Origin: an uncultured Eubacteriales bacterium
GTDB lineage: Bacteria > Bacillota > Clostridia > Oscillospirales > Oscillospiraceae
DNA length: 39,504 bases
NCBI GenBank assembly: GCA_902465435.1
Contig: CABQNH010000017.1
Span: 1-39,504 of the forward strand
Reading direction: 5' to 3'
The position numbers and the translations under genes were made by a program. Below the pieces are notes generated by a model. The model saw nothing but the letters and a program-made list of their open reading frames with translations. It was not told the DNA's origin and did not search any database. Positions 7,465 to 17,205 of the stretch are shown one piece after another (positions within the stretch are counted from its first letter, which is position 1; each line of letters begins with the position of its first letter).

Positions 7465-7493
7465 ATAGTATCGCATGGAATGTCATCTGTCAA
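7465..7493 (-). promoter_or_regulatory. Promoter of the nrdD-nrdG-DUF2284 operon
   Basis: The minus strand has a perfect -35 TTGACA (7488-7493), a 17-base spacer and a -10 TACTAT (7465-7470). The start site would fall near 7458, placing the NrdR box 20-35 bases downstream, where bound repressor would block the polymerase. Confidence 0.75.
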
Positions 7494-7621
7494 GAGGGAA
7501 GCATCTGTACCGGCAGAGATTTTGTAGATTTCCAATCGGTAGAAGATGGTCTGTCTCTTATCATTGGCAAACACGCAAAAGCTTCCGCGCACTCGCGGAT
7601 CTGCAGGAATGCCGCAATCGG

Positions 7622-7831
7622 TCAAAGCGTCCGCAGTGCATCGGATTTAAGGCGCGCCGCTTCTTCCATTGCAGGAATCAAAACACGCTCGTTTTGCATA
7701 AAAACAGCACCGTGAATTTCCAACGGCGCTGCAGTTCCATATTCGTTTTCTCTCGCCGCAATGATTGCAGAGGTTCTCAGATCCCTTTGGCTTTCTTCCC
7801 CGGTGATCCATACAGAGTCAAACAAAGCCAC
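7622..7831 (-). pseudogene. Unrecognised ORF fragment upstream of nrdD
   Basis: The minus-strand frame of 69 residues reads like protein (AIIAARENEYGTAAPLEIHG) with balanced composition. Its only start is a GTG inside the stem of the terminator at 7821-7850, with no ribosome binding site. I do not recognise the sequence. It may be the tail of a lost gene or a chance frame. Apart from this and the signals listed, the 7404-7884 gap holds nothing I can name. Confidence 0.2.
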
Positions 7832-7850
7832 CCCGAAGGGTGGCTTTGTT
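7821..7850. terminator. Strong bidirectional terminator after the giant SLH gene
   Basis: Perfect 13-base arms AACAAAGCCACCC and GGGTGGCTTTGTT surround a CGAA tetraloop (TTCG on the minus strand). T-rich tracts follow on both strands (TTTTTGTTG plus, TTTGTTTGACT within and after the arm on minus). It lies 35 bases past the stop codon of the minus-strand SLH gene. Confidence 0.85.
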
Positions 7851-7884
7851 TTTGTTGATTTACCGCTGCAAACGCAAGCGTCGA

Positions 7885-10800
7885 TCAGCCGATCTTATAA
7901 ATCGTCAGATAGCCGTTGTACTCGGTGTGCGTCGGGCCGCCAAGGTTCTGCGCCTTATAGCAGCGGAACTGCGGAACACCGGCGTTCACGCGGAGCGTGA
8001 TGTAGCGATCCGCCGCAGCAGTGGAGCGAGCCGTAATGCCGCTCTCTGCATCTGCAAAGGTGAACTCCGTGCCGGGCGTCGACAGCTTGAGCTGTGTGCC
8101 GTCACCTGCATGATAGATGTAGTTCGTACCGTTGGCAAATGTATAGCCCGTCGTGCCCTTCGCAAGCGTAAAGACTACTGCATCCACGACGCTGTCCTTT
8201 ACGAGGCTGCCGTCCTTATTCACGGTGACCTCCGTGCCATACATCGCGTTCCTGACGGTCGAGCCGTCCGCAGTCAGTGCATAGTACTTTTCGCCGAGCT
8301 GTGCGACGAAAACGTACTTGCCGTTTGCGATTTCGCTTGCCGCACTCACTGCGGTGTAGCCGTCGGTGCTTTCACGGGTTTCCGTGTAGCTGCAGCGCGT
8401 GCAGGAGAAGTGTACGCCGTCCGTCGATACCAGGTCATGACCCAGCGCGGAGATCGGCTCCGTCTTCGTCTCACCGCACTTGGTGCAGGTCAGCTTTGCA
8501 ACGCCGTTCTCCGTGCAGGTAGCCGCCGTAAGAACTTCGCTCGCCCAGTTGTGCTGGCAGACAGCCTCGCCGCCCTTTTTGTAGAACTGGATGCCGAAAA
8601 CAGCCTCGTTCAGCTTGGAAGCGCCGGTGTCGTAGACGGTGAATTCCTTGTAGGTCTCATACCACTCAATGTAAACGTGGCCATAGTTGCTCTCGAGCGT
8701 GGAGTTGTAGACGTAGAAGGAATGATTCTCCTCGTTGCAGACCTCCAAGGACCAGCCGGTTTCCTTCGTGGGGTCAAGCGAGATGTTCTTATGCGTGTCG
8801 CTGGCATAAGCGGAGAGCATCTTGTCGCCCTGCGTGAAGGTGAAGTTGCCGTTTTCGTCCTTGCCAACCGTCCATACCACAGCGGTATTGTCGGTCGTAA
8901 TGGTGCCGTCAACTGCCTCCAGATCAACACCGTCAAGATAGTAGCTGCCCTTCTTAATCGAGGGAACTGCCTTCTTGTAGTTTGCGTTGTAGAGGATAAC
9001 CTCATCGCCTTCCTGGATCTCTTCCGCCAGCGTGTAAGCCGTACCGCTAACTGCAAGCGATTCGCCGCAGCGGTCGCAAAGATTATTCTTGTCCGCATCC
9101 ACATGCCCCAGCGCTGCAATCGTTTCGGTCTTCGTCTCACCGCACTTCGTGCAGGTGTAGGTCTTGACGCCCGCTGCAGTGCAGGTCGGCTCTGTCGTTA
9201 CCTCGCCGTCATTCCACGCATGGGTGCAGGGCTCTACGCTGCCGCCGTCCAGTGCATAGAACTGCATGGCAAACATGCCTTCGCTGCCGGTTGCGATCGT
9301 GCCGTAGCCGGAGAAATAGTTCTTTTCTACGAACCACTCCATATAGGCGGAGCGACCGTTGTTCTTGATATAGAAGCAGCTGTTGCCGGCATCCTCAAGA
9401 CTCCAGGTATTGTTCACCCCGCCCAGAGGCATGGAGGAATACTCTTTGCCCATGCCGATAAGCTGGCCGTTATACGCAAAGCCATAGGTGCCGTCCGCGT
9501 TCACCTGAACCGTCCATACGATGGTCGTATCGTTGGTCGCAAGCTTGCCGTCCGCTGCCTCGACATCAACGCCGGGGTTATAGTAGCTGGTGCCGTACTC
9601 GCCGCCGAGCGCCTTCTTATAGGCCGGGTTGTAAATAACAACCTTGTCGCCATTCTTCAGAGAAGTGGTCAGCGTGTAAATCGTCTTAACGTCGGGGTCT
9701 GCCTCGCCGCAGCGCGTGCAGGTGCCGCCGACATAGTTGTGACCCAGAGCCGCAACGTTCTCGTCCTGCGTCTTGTCGCAGCGGGAGCACTTGTAGTGGT
9801 TGTAGCCCGCTTCAATGCAGGTTGCAGCCTTGGAGGCCGTCTCGTCGAGCACCATGTCATGGCCAAGCGCCGGGACCTGATCCGCCTGATAGCTGTCGCC
9901 GCATTCGCAGGTGTAGGTCGTGTAGCCGGCCGTCTCGCAGGTCGGTTCGGTCACGACTGCCTTGTATTCATGAACATGCGTATCAACCAGATTAAACTTG
10001 GTTGCAAACTGCATCATGATGGTAGCAAACTGCGCACGGGTCGCTGCTGCCTTCGGCGCCAGAACGGTGGTGCTGCCGTAGCCGGAAATGAGGCCGTTGC
10101 CAACTGCCCAGGAGAGTGCATTGACTGCCCAAGCTGCTGCCTGTGCCTTATCGGTATACTTGCTCAGATCATCCAGATTGCCGATTTCAATCTTGGCGAT
10201 CTTCGTAGCGTATGCATAGAGCATCGTAGCGAGCTGCTCACGGCTGATCGAAACGCTTACGCCGAACTTGCCGTTGCCCATGCCTGCCGTAATGCCGTTT
10301 TCTGCAGCCCAGGTGACTGCTGCTGCATACCATGCATCCTTGCTCACATCGGTGAACTGGTTGGTGATTTCCTTGACCTCGGGCTTGCCGCTGAATGCAT
10401 AAAGCACCTGAACGACCATGGCGCGCGTCAGCTCCATATTCGGAGCAAAGGTCGTGCCGTCGCCCGTACCGGCCATAATGCCGTGGGTAACTGCAAAGTC
10501 CACACCGGCGTGATACCATCTGCTGCGATCCACATCCGTGAAGATCGCGCAGGGATCCACGCTGTAGTCGGTGATCACGATTTCCGCACGGTTACGGACA
10601 CGCAGACGTGCAAAGATCGCAGCGTCCGTGCTCTCCTCATCGACGTCGCGAGAGCCGATGCCGATCGCAGAAACCTTCATGCCAACCTTGAGTCCGTCCA
10701 GACCCGGGTAGTCCTTCGTGATATAGCCGTTGATAAACACGCAGGCTTCCACGCCGGAGCCATCGTCGATAAAGATCTTATCGAGCACGCCGGCCGTCGA

Positions 10801-13800
10801 ATGCAGACGCGTTACCGTGCCCTCAACCTGCATCAGCAGGCCGATGTTCTCGTCGGACATTGCTTCCTTCGCAGTGACCTTCGTCGGAGCGAGCGGGGTG
10901 AAATCGTCCGAAACGATTCTGACCCAGCCGCCGTCAGATTCTGCCGTATTCAGTTCGATCTCGCCGCAGTAATACTTGATCGAGCCATGGACACGAACCT
11001 TCATACCGATCTTGTAGGAACCGGAAACCGGGAAGACGTTGATACCGGCCGTCTCGTCCTGCACATAGATGCAGTCAAAGAACGCGGTGTCCTTGTCATA
11101 GCCGGAAGCGTTGGAGGTAACGATACCTTCCACGGTATAGAAGTCCATCTTCTCTTCGGTTGCCTCAGGCAGACCGTGCAGCGAGCGGATGGTGTTGGTG
11201 ACCTGGTTTTCACCGGTCAGGCTTTCGAGGATATTGCGCAGGATATAGCGGTTTGCGTAGTTCTGGTCGTCCTTGATGTCATAGTCCGAGAAGAATGTGA
11301 CGCCGGAGGTGACGATCCAGCCGCCCGCCTTGGTGTCCTCGTAGGTAATGATGTTGACCTCGCCCTTCGGCACGGTGACCTTCAGAGGATCGTTCACATC
11401 ATATTCCGGAACAAAGGCAGAGCCGGTAAAGTAGTTGTCGTAATGAGAGCCCCAGGTGGACTGGTAGCCGCGGATCAGGACCTGAACGTCGTTGGATTCA
11501 TCCTCGGTGACGCGGTTGCCGTTGTCATCGATGATCTCAACCGGAGCGCCGTTGTAGACCTGCATACCGGTCTGGTTGTCCTTCGCCGGAGTCGTCTCAA
11601 ATGCATTGGAGGAGGTGTAAGCACCAGCCGTAAACGGATGCTGGGAGTTGAAGTTCTCCTTGCCGGAGAAGTAGACACGGTAAGCCTCGTTGGCAGCCAG
11701 ATCGGTATCAACGATCACGCCGTCCACGATTCTTGTGTGCGCGCCCATCGCCGTCAGCAGCTTGTTGGTGTTTTCCGCACAATTGTCATAAATGTTTTCA
11801 CGGTCGGACTTGGAGCAGATGATAACCTTGCCGCCCTCTTCGACGTACTTCGTCAGAGCCGCAATCTCATCATCGGTATACTCGGTCGCCTTGCCGTCTT
11901 TTCTGAGGTAGTTGACCGTCAGCATGATCATCTTGTACTGCTTCAGGTTCTCATAGGTGAACTCGCCCTTTTCAATGTAGGTGCAGCGCACGCCATGGTT
12001 CGCGCAGAACGTGATGAAGTTGTTTGCAGAGCCAGCATAGTTGCCGGAGATGTAATAGTTGTCATGGCCCTTGTCGACGCCGACGCTGACCAGCTCGGAA
12101 GCGACATAAGACTTGACGGACAGCATCTTCGTAAAGCTGAACTCCTTCTCCATACCGGAGATCTTGCCCTTCATGGTGACCGCGATCTGATGCGTGCCTG
12201 CAGATGCGGGCGTATAGGCCATGGTGAAGTCCACATTGGTCGTATTCGCAGCGATCACAGTACCCTTCACGACCTCGTTGCCTGCCATGAGAAGCTTGTT
12301 ATCGACAACCTTGTTGTCGATCTTCACTTCCACAGCGTCAACCGTGAAGTCGTTCTCGGTAGAGTTCGTCATAGAGAGCGTGATGGTATCTTCGTCGCCA
12401 ACCACGGACAGCGCAGCTGCGTTGTACATGTTGGTGAACATAATCGCGATGGACTCGCCGACCCAAACAGGAGCGGAAACCGCGATATCGCCGTCAGCCT
12501 CAGTGACCTTGATATAGTAGTAAGCGTCCGTATTGTTCAGCGTCTGCTTCATATTGTAGGAGCTGCCGGTGACCTCTGTGCTCCACAGAGTAACGCCGCC
12601 TGCGCCGATCACTTCGATCTTGCCCAGCGCTTCGCCGTCCGGATCGGAGATAGAGCAGTTGAAGGTAACGGTTTCAGGGTTCTGTGCGGGATTCGCGATA
12701 TCACCCTGCATGTACTCCTCGCCGTCCACATTGAGGTAGTAATCAATGCGGAGGTTCTGGTCTTCCGTCGCATACATATGGCGTGCCGCCATTGCGTCGT
12801 AGATGCCCTGCTCGGAGAAATCGTCGGTGACGATGACGTCACGGCAGGTGTTGGAGTCGCCCCAGTTACCCTTGTGGTTGTCCTGGTTGTTTGCCGGAGC
12901 AATGTGCCAGCCCATGGCCAGCGCATTGTCATAATGCTCATAGCTCGGCCAGTAGGAGCTGCCGCCCACCGCGCCTTCGCCGTTGCCGACTTCAATCATG
13001 GTGATGATCTTGTCGCGCGCCGGGGTATAGCCGGTGAAGTTGCCGAACGTGCCGAAGGTCGTGCCCGGATGGTTGAACATCGAGGTGATCTGGCCCTTGC
13101 CCGTCCAGGTAGCGCCCTTTTCGTTTGCTTCGCACATCAGATCATAGTACGTCAGCAGGCCGGCGTAGTTGGTCTTCTGGTTCAGCGTCTTGTTGTTACG
13201 GGAAACGATGCCCTTCGTATTGAAGGAGTTCATGTGGCCGGGGCCGCCGGACCACGTCATTTCGTAGCCGTAAGCTGCGATGAAGGAGGAAGTCGTATAG
13301 TCTTCCGCCGTCTTCTTCGCTTCCTCCCACTTGGTGAGCGTCTTGCCGTCCACCACAGTAGAGGACTTAATGAGGGACTCATGATCGGAAGCATAGATCG
13401 CATCCATCGACGCCGTCGTGGTGGTGTCGAAATAGTTGGAGTGGTCGGTGACGATCATGAAGTCGATGTCCTTTGCCTTCGCAGCATGCTCGTATGCCTG
13501 CTCCAGCGTACCGGCGCCGTCGGAATACTCCGAGGTATGGGAGTGGATCTGGCCGCGATAATGGCCGAGTCCCTGCTCGCCGATAAAGAACGCCCATTCG
13601 ACGGACGCGGTCTTGCCGTCCTTACGGGTCAGCGTAAAGGAAACGGTAACCTTGCCGTCGGCCTGTGCGGTCGGGAACTGATAGGAAGCGGTCGTGCCTT
13701 CCACGGTCGGCGTAACCTCCTGCTCGTTCACAAGCATTTTGAAGGTTGCATCCGCACCGGCGTTCGAGAAGTTGACCTTGATGGTGGGCTGCTTGTCCTC

Positions 13801-15252
13801 GCCGGTACCGGCGTTGGCAGCCGGCTCATAGCCGGTGATCAGCGGCTCATCCAGAATGTCGAAGGTCTTGGTCGCGGTTGCCTTCACGCCCAGCGTGTCG
13901 ATGGTTTCCACATTGACCGTAAGCTTCTTCGCATTGACAAGCTCGTCCATTGCGATCGTGCCGGTATAGCTCTTCGCCGTCTCCGTCTCTGCAACAGTCA
14001 GCTCCTTGGCTGCTGCGCCGTCCAGCGCATAGGTTGCCTTGACAGAGGTCAGCTCCTGCAGGTCGCTGACTGCAAATTTCACGGAGAAGTCCGCGCCGAT
14101 TGCGGGCTTGCCGTCTTCAATTTCGATCGCGGGGTTGACCACATAGCCGGTGTTGTAGGTATCTTCCACTTCGTAGAAGTTGAACACAAACAGCTCATTG
14201 CTGCCGGCCTTGTAGGTCCAGCCGGAGAACGCTGCGCCGAAGAACTCGATGCAGACCTCGCTGGTGTAATAGCGGCCGGCCTTGTTATAGATTCCGAAGC
14301 CGCCGGTATGCTCCTGCAGTCTCCACTTGGTGTAATCGTTGATCTCGTCTGCCATGAACAGCTTCTCGTCGTTGACGTTCTTGCCGTCGGCGTTGACGTA
14401 GTTCTCTGTCGTGGAGAGGTACTTGCCGTTATTCTCGAAGATGTAATAGCCGTCCTCGTCCTGCGTGATCGTGAAGATCAGGCCGCCGTCGGCAACCGTG
14501 ATCTTTCCGTTCTTGACAGAAGCGGGGATCGCATTCATCGAGGTTGCGGTTTCCGCGTCCATCGGACCGATGACGCTTTCACCGTAATCATTGAATACAA
14601 CGTACTTCTTTCCGCTCTCGGGCAGCTTGCCGGATACGGGCTTGACGCCGATGTAGCCGTCGCCGTCCGTGTCTGCACCGTCCTGCAGCGTGTAGAACGC
14701 ATAGCCATAAATGGTGTTGTCTTCCGTCTTGGCCTTGTTCCACGTCCAGGCCTTGAAGCTGCCGCCGTAGTATTCGATAAAGATCGGATACTTGCCGTAC
14801 TTGACATCAGCGCTCTGGAGCGTATAGCCCTTTGCGTCGGCGTCCTGCGCAATGACCCAGCGGCTGGACAGCTCACTGCTCGACTGCGCGGCATCCTCCA
14901 GCGAAATTGCCTCGCTGGAATTCACGGAAACAAACTTGCCGCCGATGGTAATCGCATAGGAACCGTCGGCGTTCTTGGTCAGGCGATATGCGCCTGCGCC
15001 TTCCGGTACGTCAATGTTGCCGTTATCGACGGTAACATTCGATGCACCGACAGAGCCGCCCGCCACATTGTAGCTGAAGACCGACGCGGCAGCAGCGCTG
15101 TAGATCACGATGTCACGGTCGGTGGGGATTCCATCGTATGCCGTGGCTTTGTATCCACTGCTCTTTGCAGCAGCCGTCAGAGGCAGCATGGAGAACACCA
15201 TTGCGAGCACGAGCAGCACGCAGAGCATTCTCTTGGTTGCAAATTTTCTCAT
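7885..15252 (-). CDS. Giant secreted SLH protein with PHP-type (CehA/McbA-like) metallohydrolase domain
   Basis: The product has 2455 residues; the ATG follows AAGGAGG. A signal peptide covers residues 1-29. Domains, with approximate positions: N-terminal beta modules (30-360); Ig-like segments (365-560); a PHP metallohydrolase domain (565-840) with HSHT (His570, His572), TDHSN (His604), FNHPG and QDNH; more Ig-like repeats; an alpha/beta ThuA/DUF4350-like region (1050-1345); two OB-fold-like segments (1370-1560); three SLH domains (1568-1745). Then Cys-rich repeats (TEPTC..AG..TYTC..CG) alternate with three ~150-residue beta modules to the end. SLH domains normally tether proteins to wall polysaccharide; their internal position is unusual. 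The metal-binding residues of the PHP domain look intact, suggesting a phosphoesterase-type hydrolase at the cell surface. Its substrate is unknown. Confidence 0.92.
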   Translation of the reverse strand: MRKFATKRMLCVLLVLAMVFSMLPLTAAAKSSGYKATAYDGIPTDRDIVIYSAAAASVFSYNVAGGSVGASNVTVDNGNIDVPEGAGAYRLTKNADGSYAITIGGKFVSVNSSEAISLEDAAQSSSELSSRWVIAQDADAKGYTLQSADVKYGKYPIFIEYYGGSFKAWTWNKAKTEDNTIYGYAFYTLQDGADTDGDGYIGVKPVSGKLPESGKKYVVFNDYGESVIGPMDAETATSMNAIPASVKNGKITVADGGLIFTITQDEDGYYIFENNGKYLSTTENYVNADGKNVNDEKLFMADEINDYTKWRLQEHTGGFGIYNKAGRYYTSEVCIEFFGAAFSGWTYKAGSNELFVFNFYEVEDTYNTGYVVNPAIEIEDGKPAIGADFSVKFAVSDLQELTSVKATYALDGAAAKELTVAETETAKSYTGTIAMDELVNAKKLTVNVETIDTLGVKATATKTFDILDEPLITGYEPAANAGTGEDKQPTIKVNFSNAGADATFKMLVNEQEVTPTVEGTTASYQFPTAQADGKVTVSFTLTRKDGKTASVEWAFFIGEQGLGHYRGQIHSHTSEYSDGAGTLEQAYEHAAKAKDIDFMIVTDHSNYFDTTTTASMDAIYASDHESLIKSSTVVDGKTLTKWEEAKKTAEDYTTSSFIAAYGYEMTWSGGPGHMNSFNTKGIVSRNNKTLNQKTNYAGLLTYYDLMCEANEKGATWTGKGQITSMFNHPGTTFGTFGNFTGYTPARDKIITMIEVGNGEGAVGGSSYWPSYEHYDNALAMGWHIAPANNQDNHKGNWGDSNTCRDVIVTDDFSEQGIYDAMAARHMYATEDQNLRIDYYLNVDGEEYMQGDIANPAQNPETVTFNCSISDPDGEALGKIEVIGAGGVTLWSTEVTGSSYNMKQTLNNTDAYYYIKVTEADGDIAVSAPVWVGESIAIMFTNMYNAAALSVVGDEDTITLSMTNSTENDFTVDAVEVKIDNKVVDNKLLMAGNEVVKGTVIAANTTNVDFTMAYTPASAGTHQIAVTMKGKISGMEKEFSFTKMLSVKSYVASELVSVGVDKGHDNYYISGNYAGSANNFITFCANHGVRCTYIEKGEFTYENLKQYKMIMLTVNYLRKDGKATEYTDDEIAALTKYVEEGGKVIICSKSDRENIYDNCAENTNKLLTAMGAHTRIVDGVIVDTDLAANEAYRVYFSGKENFNSQHPFTAGAYTSSNAFETTPAKDNQTGMQVYNGAPVEIIDDNGNRVTEDESNDVQVLIRGYQSTWGSHYDNYFTGSAFVPEYDVNDPLKVTVPKGEVNIITYEDTKAGGWIVTSGVTFFSDYDIKDDQNYANRYILRNILESLTGENQVTNTIRSLHGLPEATEEKMDFYTVEGIVTSNASGYDKDTAFFDCIYVQDETAGINVFPVSGSYKIGMKVRVHGSIKYYCGEIELNTAESDGGWVRIVSDDFTPLAPTKVTAKEAMSDENIGLLMQVEGTVTRLHSTAGVLDKIFIDDGSGVEACVFINGYITKDYPGLDGLKVGMKVSAIGIGSRDVDEESTDAAIFARLRVRNRAEIVITDYSVDPCAIFTDVDRSRWYHAGVDFAVTHGIMAGTGDGTTFAPNMELTRAMVVQVLYAFSGKPEVKEITNQFTDVSKDAWYAAAVTWAAENGITAGMGNGKFGVSVSISREQLATMLYAYATKIAKIEIGNLDDLSKYTDKAQAAAWAVNALSWAVGNGLISGYGSTTVLAPKAAATRAQFATIMMQFATKFNLVDTHVHEYKAVVTEPTCETAGYTTYTCECGDSYQADQVPALGHDMVLDETASKAATCIEAGYNHYKCSRCDKTQDENVAALGHNYVGGTCTRCGEADPDVKTIYTLTTSLKNGDKVVIYNPAYKKALGGEYGTSYYNPGVDVEAADGKLATNDTTIVWTVQVNADGTYGFAYNGQLIGMGKEYSSMPLGGVNNTWSLEDAGNSCFYIKNNGRSAYMEWFVEKNYFSGYGTIATGSEGMFAMQFYALDGGSVEPCTHAWNDGEVTTEPTCTAAGVKTYTCTKCGETKTETIAALGHVDADKNNLCDRCGESLAVSGTAYTLAEEIQEGDEVILYNANYKKAVPSIKKGSYYLDGVDLEAVDGTITTDNTAVVWTVGKDENGNFTFTQGDKMLSAYASDTHKNISLDPTKETGWSLEVCNEENHSFYVYNSTLESNYGHVYIEWYETYKEFTVYDTGASKLNEAVFGIQFYKKGGEAVCQHNWASEVLTAATCTENGVAKLTCTKCGETKTEPISALGHDLVSTDGVHFSCTRCSYTETRESTDGYTAVSAASEIANGKYVFVAQLGEKYYALTADGSTVRNAMYGTEVTVNKDGSLVKDSVVDAVVFTLAKGTTGYTFANGTNYIYHAGDGTQLKLSTPGTEFTFADAESGITARSTAAADRYITLRVNAGVPQFRCYKAQNLGGPTHTEYNGYLTIYKIG

Positions 15253-15308
15253 TTTGCATCCTCCTTATAAATTCTTACCTGTACGTCCCACGCAAAAGCG
15301 CAAGGGCG

Positions 15309-15320
15309 CACTTATAAGTG
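15309..15320. promoter_or_regulatory. Palindrome in the leader of the giant SLH gene
   Basis: CACTTATAAGTG is a perfect 12-base palindrome just downstream of a possible minus-strand -10 (TAAAAT, 15326-15331). No convincing -35 accompanies that -10. The palindrome may be an operator. The rest of 15253-15520 is AT-rich and otherwise unremarkable. Confidence 0.3.
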
Positions 15321-15520
15321 TCCATATTTTATCACGAAGCCCGCCAAAATTCCACCTTAAAAGTTTATAAAAAATTCAAAATGGTAAAAATCGTGATATT
15401 GACGAATTCGCCCTGTTTTTTTTGCCTCCCGGCAATAATTTTTTGGTGGAATCTCTTAATTTGTCACAGCAGGTGCCGTCCGGTGCAAGGCGGTGCTCCG
15501 CGTTCGCCGCCCGGCCTTTC

Positions 15521-15549
15521 TTGACAGAGAAACCGCGAAATGCTATGAT
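15521..15549 (+). promoter_or_regulatory. Promoter of the YibE/F-like gene
   Basis: A perfect -35 TTGACA (15521-15526), a 17-base spacer and TGC-TATGAT (-10 at 15544-15549) lie about 53 bases ahead of the start codon. This is one of the best promoters in the window. Confidence 0.8.
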
Positions 15550-15601
15550 ATGAATGTATATTTTCGAAATTCACAGTCTGAAAGGCGGAGGTTCACCCAC
15601 A

Positions 15602-17059
15602 ATGGATAAAAAACGCGCCGGATTTCTTTCGGCTCTTCCGGCATGGCTTCAAAAAAACCGATTCTCTCTTCTGATCCTGCTGCTCGCAGCAGTGCTGTTT
15701 TTGGTCTTCCTGCGCTTTGCCAATGACGACAGCGGCTTCACGCAGTACAAAACCGCCTCCGGCCTGGTGCAGGAGATCGGCACGACGGAATACTATACCG
15801 GTTCGGCGGACAGCGAGACGGCAAGCGGCGTGCAGACCGTGCGTCTTCTCATTACCTCCGGTGACTTTTCCGGAATGCAGTGGCAGAGCGACTACAGCTT
15901 TGACACGTCAAATGGGCTTCCGCTTCTCAAGGGCGGCGCAAACGTCACGCTGAACCTGCAGGTCAAAAACGGTGAGCTTCTGTCCGTCGGCATTTCCGCG
16001 CAGACGACCTCGCTGAATGTGCAAAGCTACGAGACCGCAAAGGTCTTAGAGATCGTCAGCGAGGAGTTTTCCAAGGACACGCGGAGCGACGAGTTGCGCG
16101 GCGAGCAGGTGGTTCGCGTCCGCCTGACCTCCGGCCAATTTGAGGGAATGGAGCTGACGACCTCCGTCACCATCACGCCTTTGTCGCGCGCGCGCCTGCA
16201 AGCCGGCGACACCATCACCATCTGCATCAACACGGAGGACGGCTCCTACACCACCGCGCAGATCACCGACCTGAATCGCCTGACGATCATGCTGCTTCTC
16301 GCCGCCGTGTTTATCGTCATCACGGTGCTGGTCGGCGGCAAGACCGGTGCCAAGTCGCTCCTCGGTCTGATCCTTACGCTTGTATGTCTCTATTGTATCT
16401 TGATCCCGCTCTTCCTGCGCGGATATCCCACCGTTCTGAGCACCATTCTCACCTGCGTTTACATCACCGTCGTGTGCTTTGTCATTCTCGGCGGCACAAC
16501 AAAGAAGGTGCTCTGCGCCATTCTCGGCACGGTCGGCGGTCTTACCTTAGCCGCGCTGTTCGGCTGGATCGCGCAGGCGCTGACCCGCGTCAGCGGCTTT
16601 AAAATGGCGGATTCCAGCAAGATCTATGAAACAATGCTGATCCCGATCGATATGCATGGCCTGATGATTTGCGGCCTGATGATCGCGGCGCTCGGCGCGG
16701 TCATGGACGTCGCCATGAGCCTGTCCTCCGCCCAGCAGGAGCTTTCCGTCGTCAACCCCAAGCTGAAGCGCCGGGATCTCTGGCGTTCCGGCATGAATAT
16801 CGGCCACGACATGGTCGGCACAATGACCAACACATTGATTCTCGCTTTCTTCGGCAATTCCCTGCTTATGATGATGGCGCTGCAAACCTCCGCCTATTCC
16901 GTGCAGGAGGTATTCTGCACCGGCTGGTTTATTGCAGAGCTTGTGCAGAGCCTCGCCAGTTCCATCGGCGTGATCCTTGCCGTTCCGCTTACCGCGCTGC
17001 TCGGCGCCATGCTGTTTGGAAAGCATCATCCGCAGACGGCAAAGCAGCCTAAAAAGTAA
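15602..17059 (+). CDS. YibE/F-like integral membrane protein
   Basis: The ATG at 15602 follows GGCGGAGG and gives 485 residues. A signal-anchor helix lies at about residues 18-38. A beta-rich extracytoplasmic region follows to about 225, containing two similar strand-rich halves (VRLLITSGDFSGMQ and VRVRLTSGQFEGME). The C-terminal half has about seven further membrane helices typical of the YibE/F family, including MLIPIDMHGLMICGLMIAALGAVMDVAMS and GTMTNTLILAFFGN. The family is widespread in Firmicutes, and its transport or other role is not established. It is a single-gene transcript, divergent from the SLH gene and closed by the hairpin at 17097-17135. Confidence 0.85.
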   Translation: MDKKRAGFLSALPAWLQKNRFSLLILLLAAVLFLVFLRFANDDSGFTQYKTASGLVQEIGTTEYYTGSADSETASGVQTVRLLITSGDFSGMQWQSDYSFDTSNGLPLLKGGANVTLNLQVKNGELLSVGISAQTTSLNVQSYETAKVLEIVSEEFSKDTRSDELRGEQVVRVRLTSGQFEGMELTTSVTITPLSRARLQAGDTITICINTEDGSYTTAQITDLNRLTIMLLLAAVFIVITVLVGGKTGAKSLLGLILTLVCLYCILIPLFLRGYPTVLSTILTCVYITVVCFVILGGTTKKVLCAILGTVGGLTLAALFGWIAQALTRVSGFKMADSSKIYETMLIPIDMHGLMICGLMIAALGAVMDVAMSLSSAQQELSVVNPKLKRRDLWRSGMNIGHDMVGTMTNTLILAFFGNSLLMMMALQTSAYSVQEVFCTGWFIAELVQSLASSIGVILAVPLTALLGAMLFGKHHPQTAKQPKK

Positions 17060-17096
17060 TGCCCGACGCACCCCGCCCCTGTCCGGCAAGCAGTCA

Positions 17097-17135
17097 AAAT
17101 TCCCCTGCTTTCAGCGCATGAAAGCAGGGGAATTT
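17097..17135. terminator. Terminator between convergent genes
   Basis: Perfect 17-base arms (AAATTCCCCTGCTTTCA and TGAAAGCAGGGGAATTT) flank a five-base loop. Short T-runs lie on both strands, so it can end the YibE/F-like transcript and also transcripts arriving from the zinc-ribbon gene. Confidence 0.85.
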
Positions 17136-17143
17136 CATAGTCT

Positions 17144-17176
17144 GAGGCGTGCACGGAAGGAATCCGTGCACGCCTC
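17144..17176. terminator. Second hairpin between convergent genes
   Basis: Perfect 14-base arms (GAGGCGTGCACGGA and TCCGTGCACGCCTC) flank a five-base loop. It has no U-tract of its own. Read on the minus strand it comes after the zinc-ribbon gene and before the hairpin at 17097-17135. Confidence 0.6.
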
Positions 17177-17205
17177 AAAATCAGTTTAAGCTTTTCCCTT
17201 TACAA

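Noticed and set aside
7840..15270. A 2476-residue open frame on the plus strand opposite the giant SLH gene
   Set aside because: It is the antisense shadow of a real gene. It has no ribosome binding site, its composition is rich in Arg/Val/His/Cys as expected from reverse-complement codons, and it shows no domain. The minus frame has a signal peptide, an RBS and recognisable domains.
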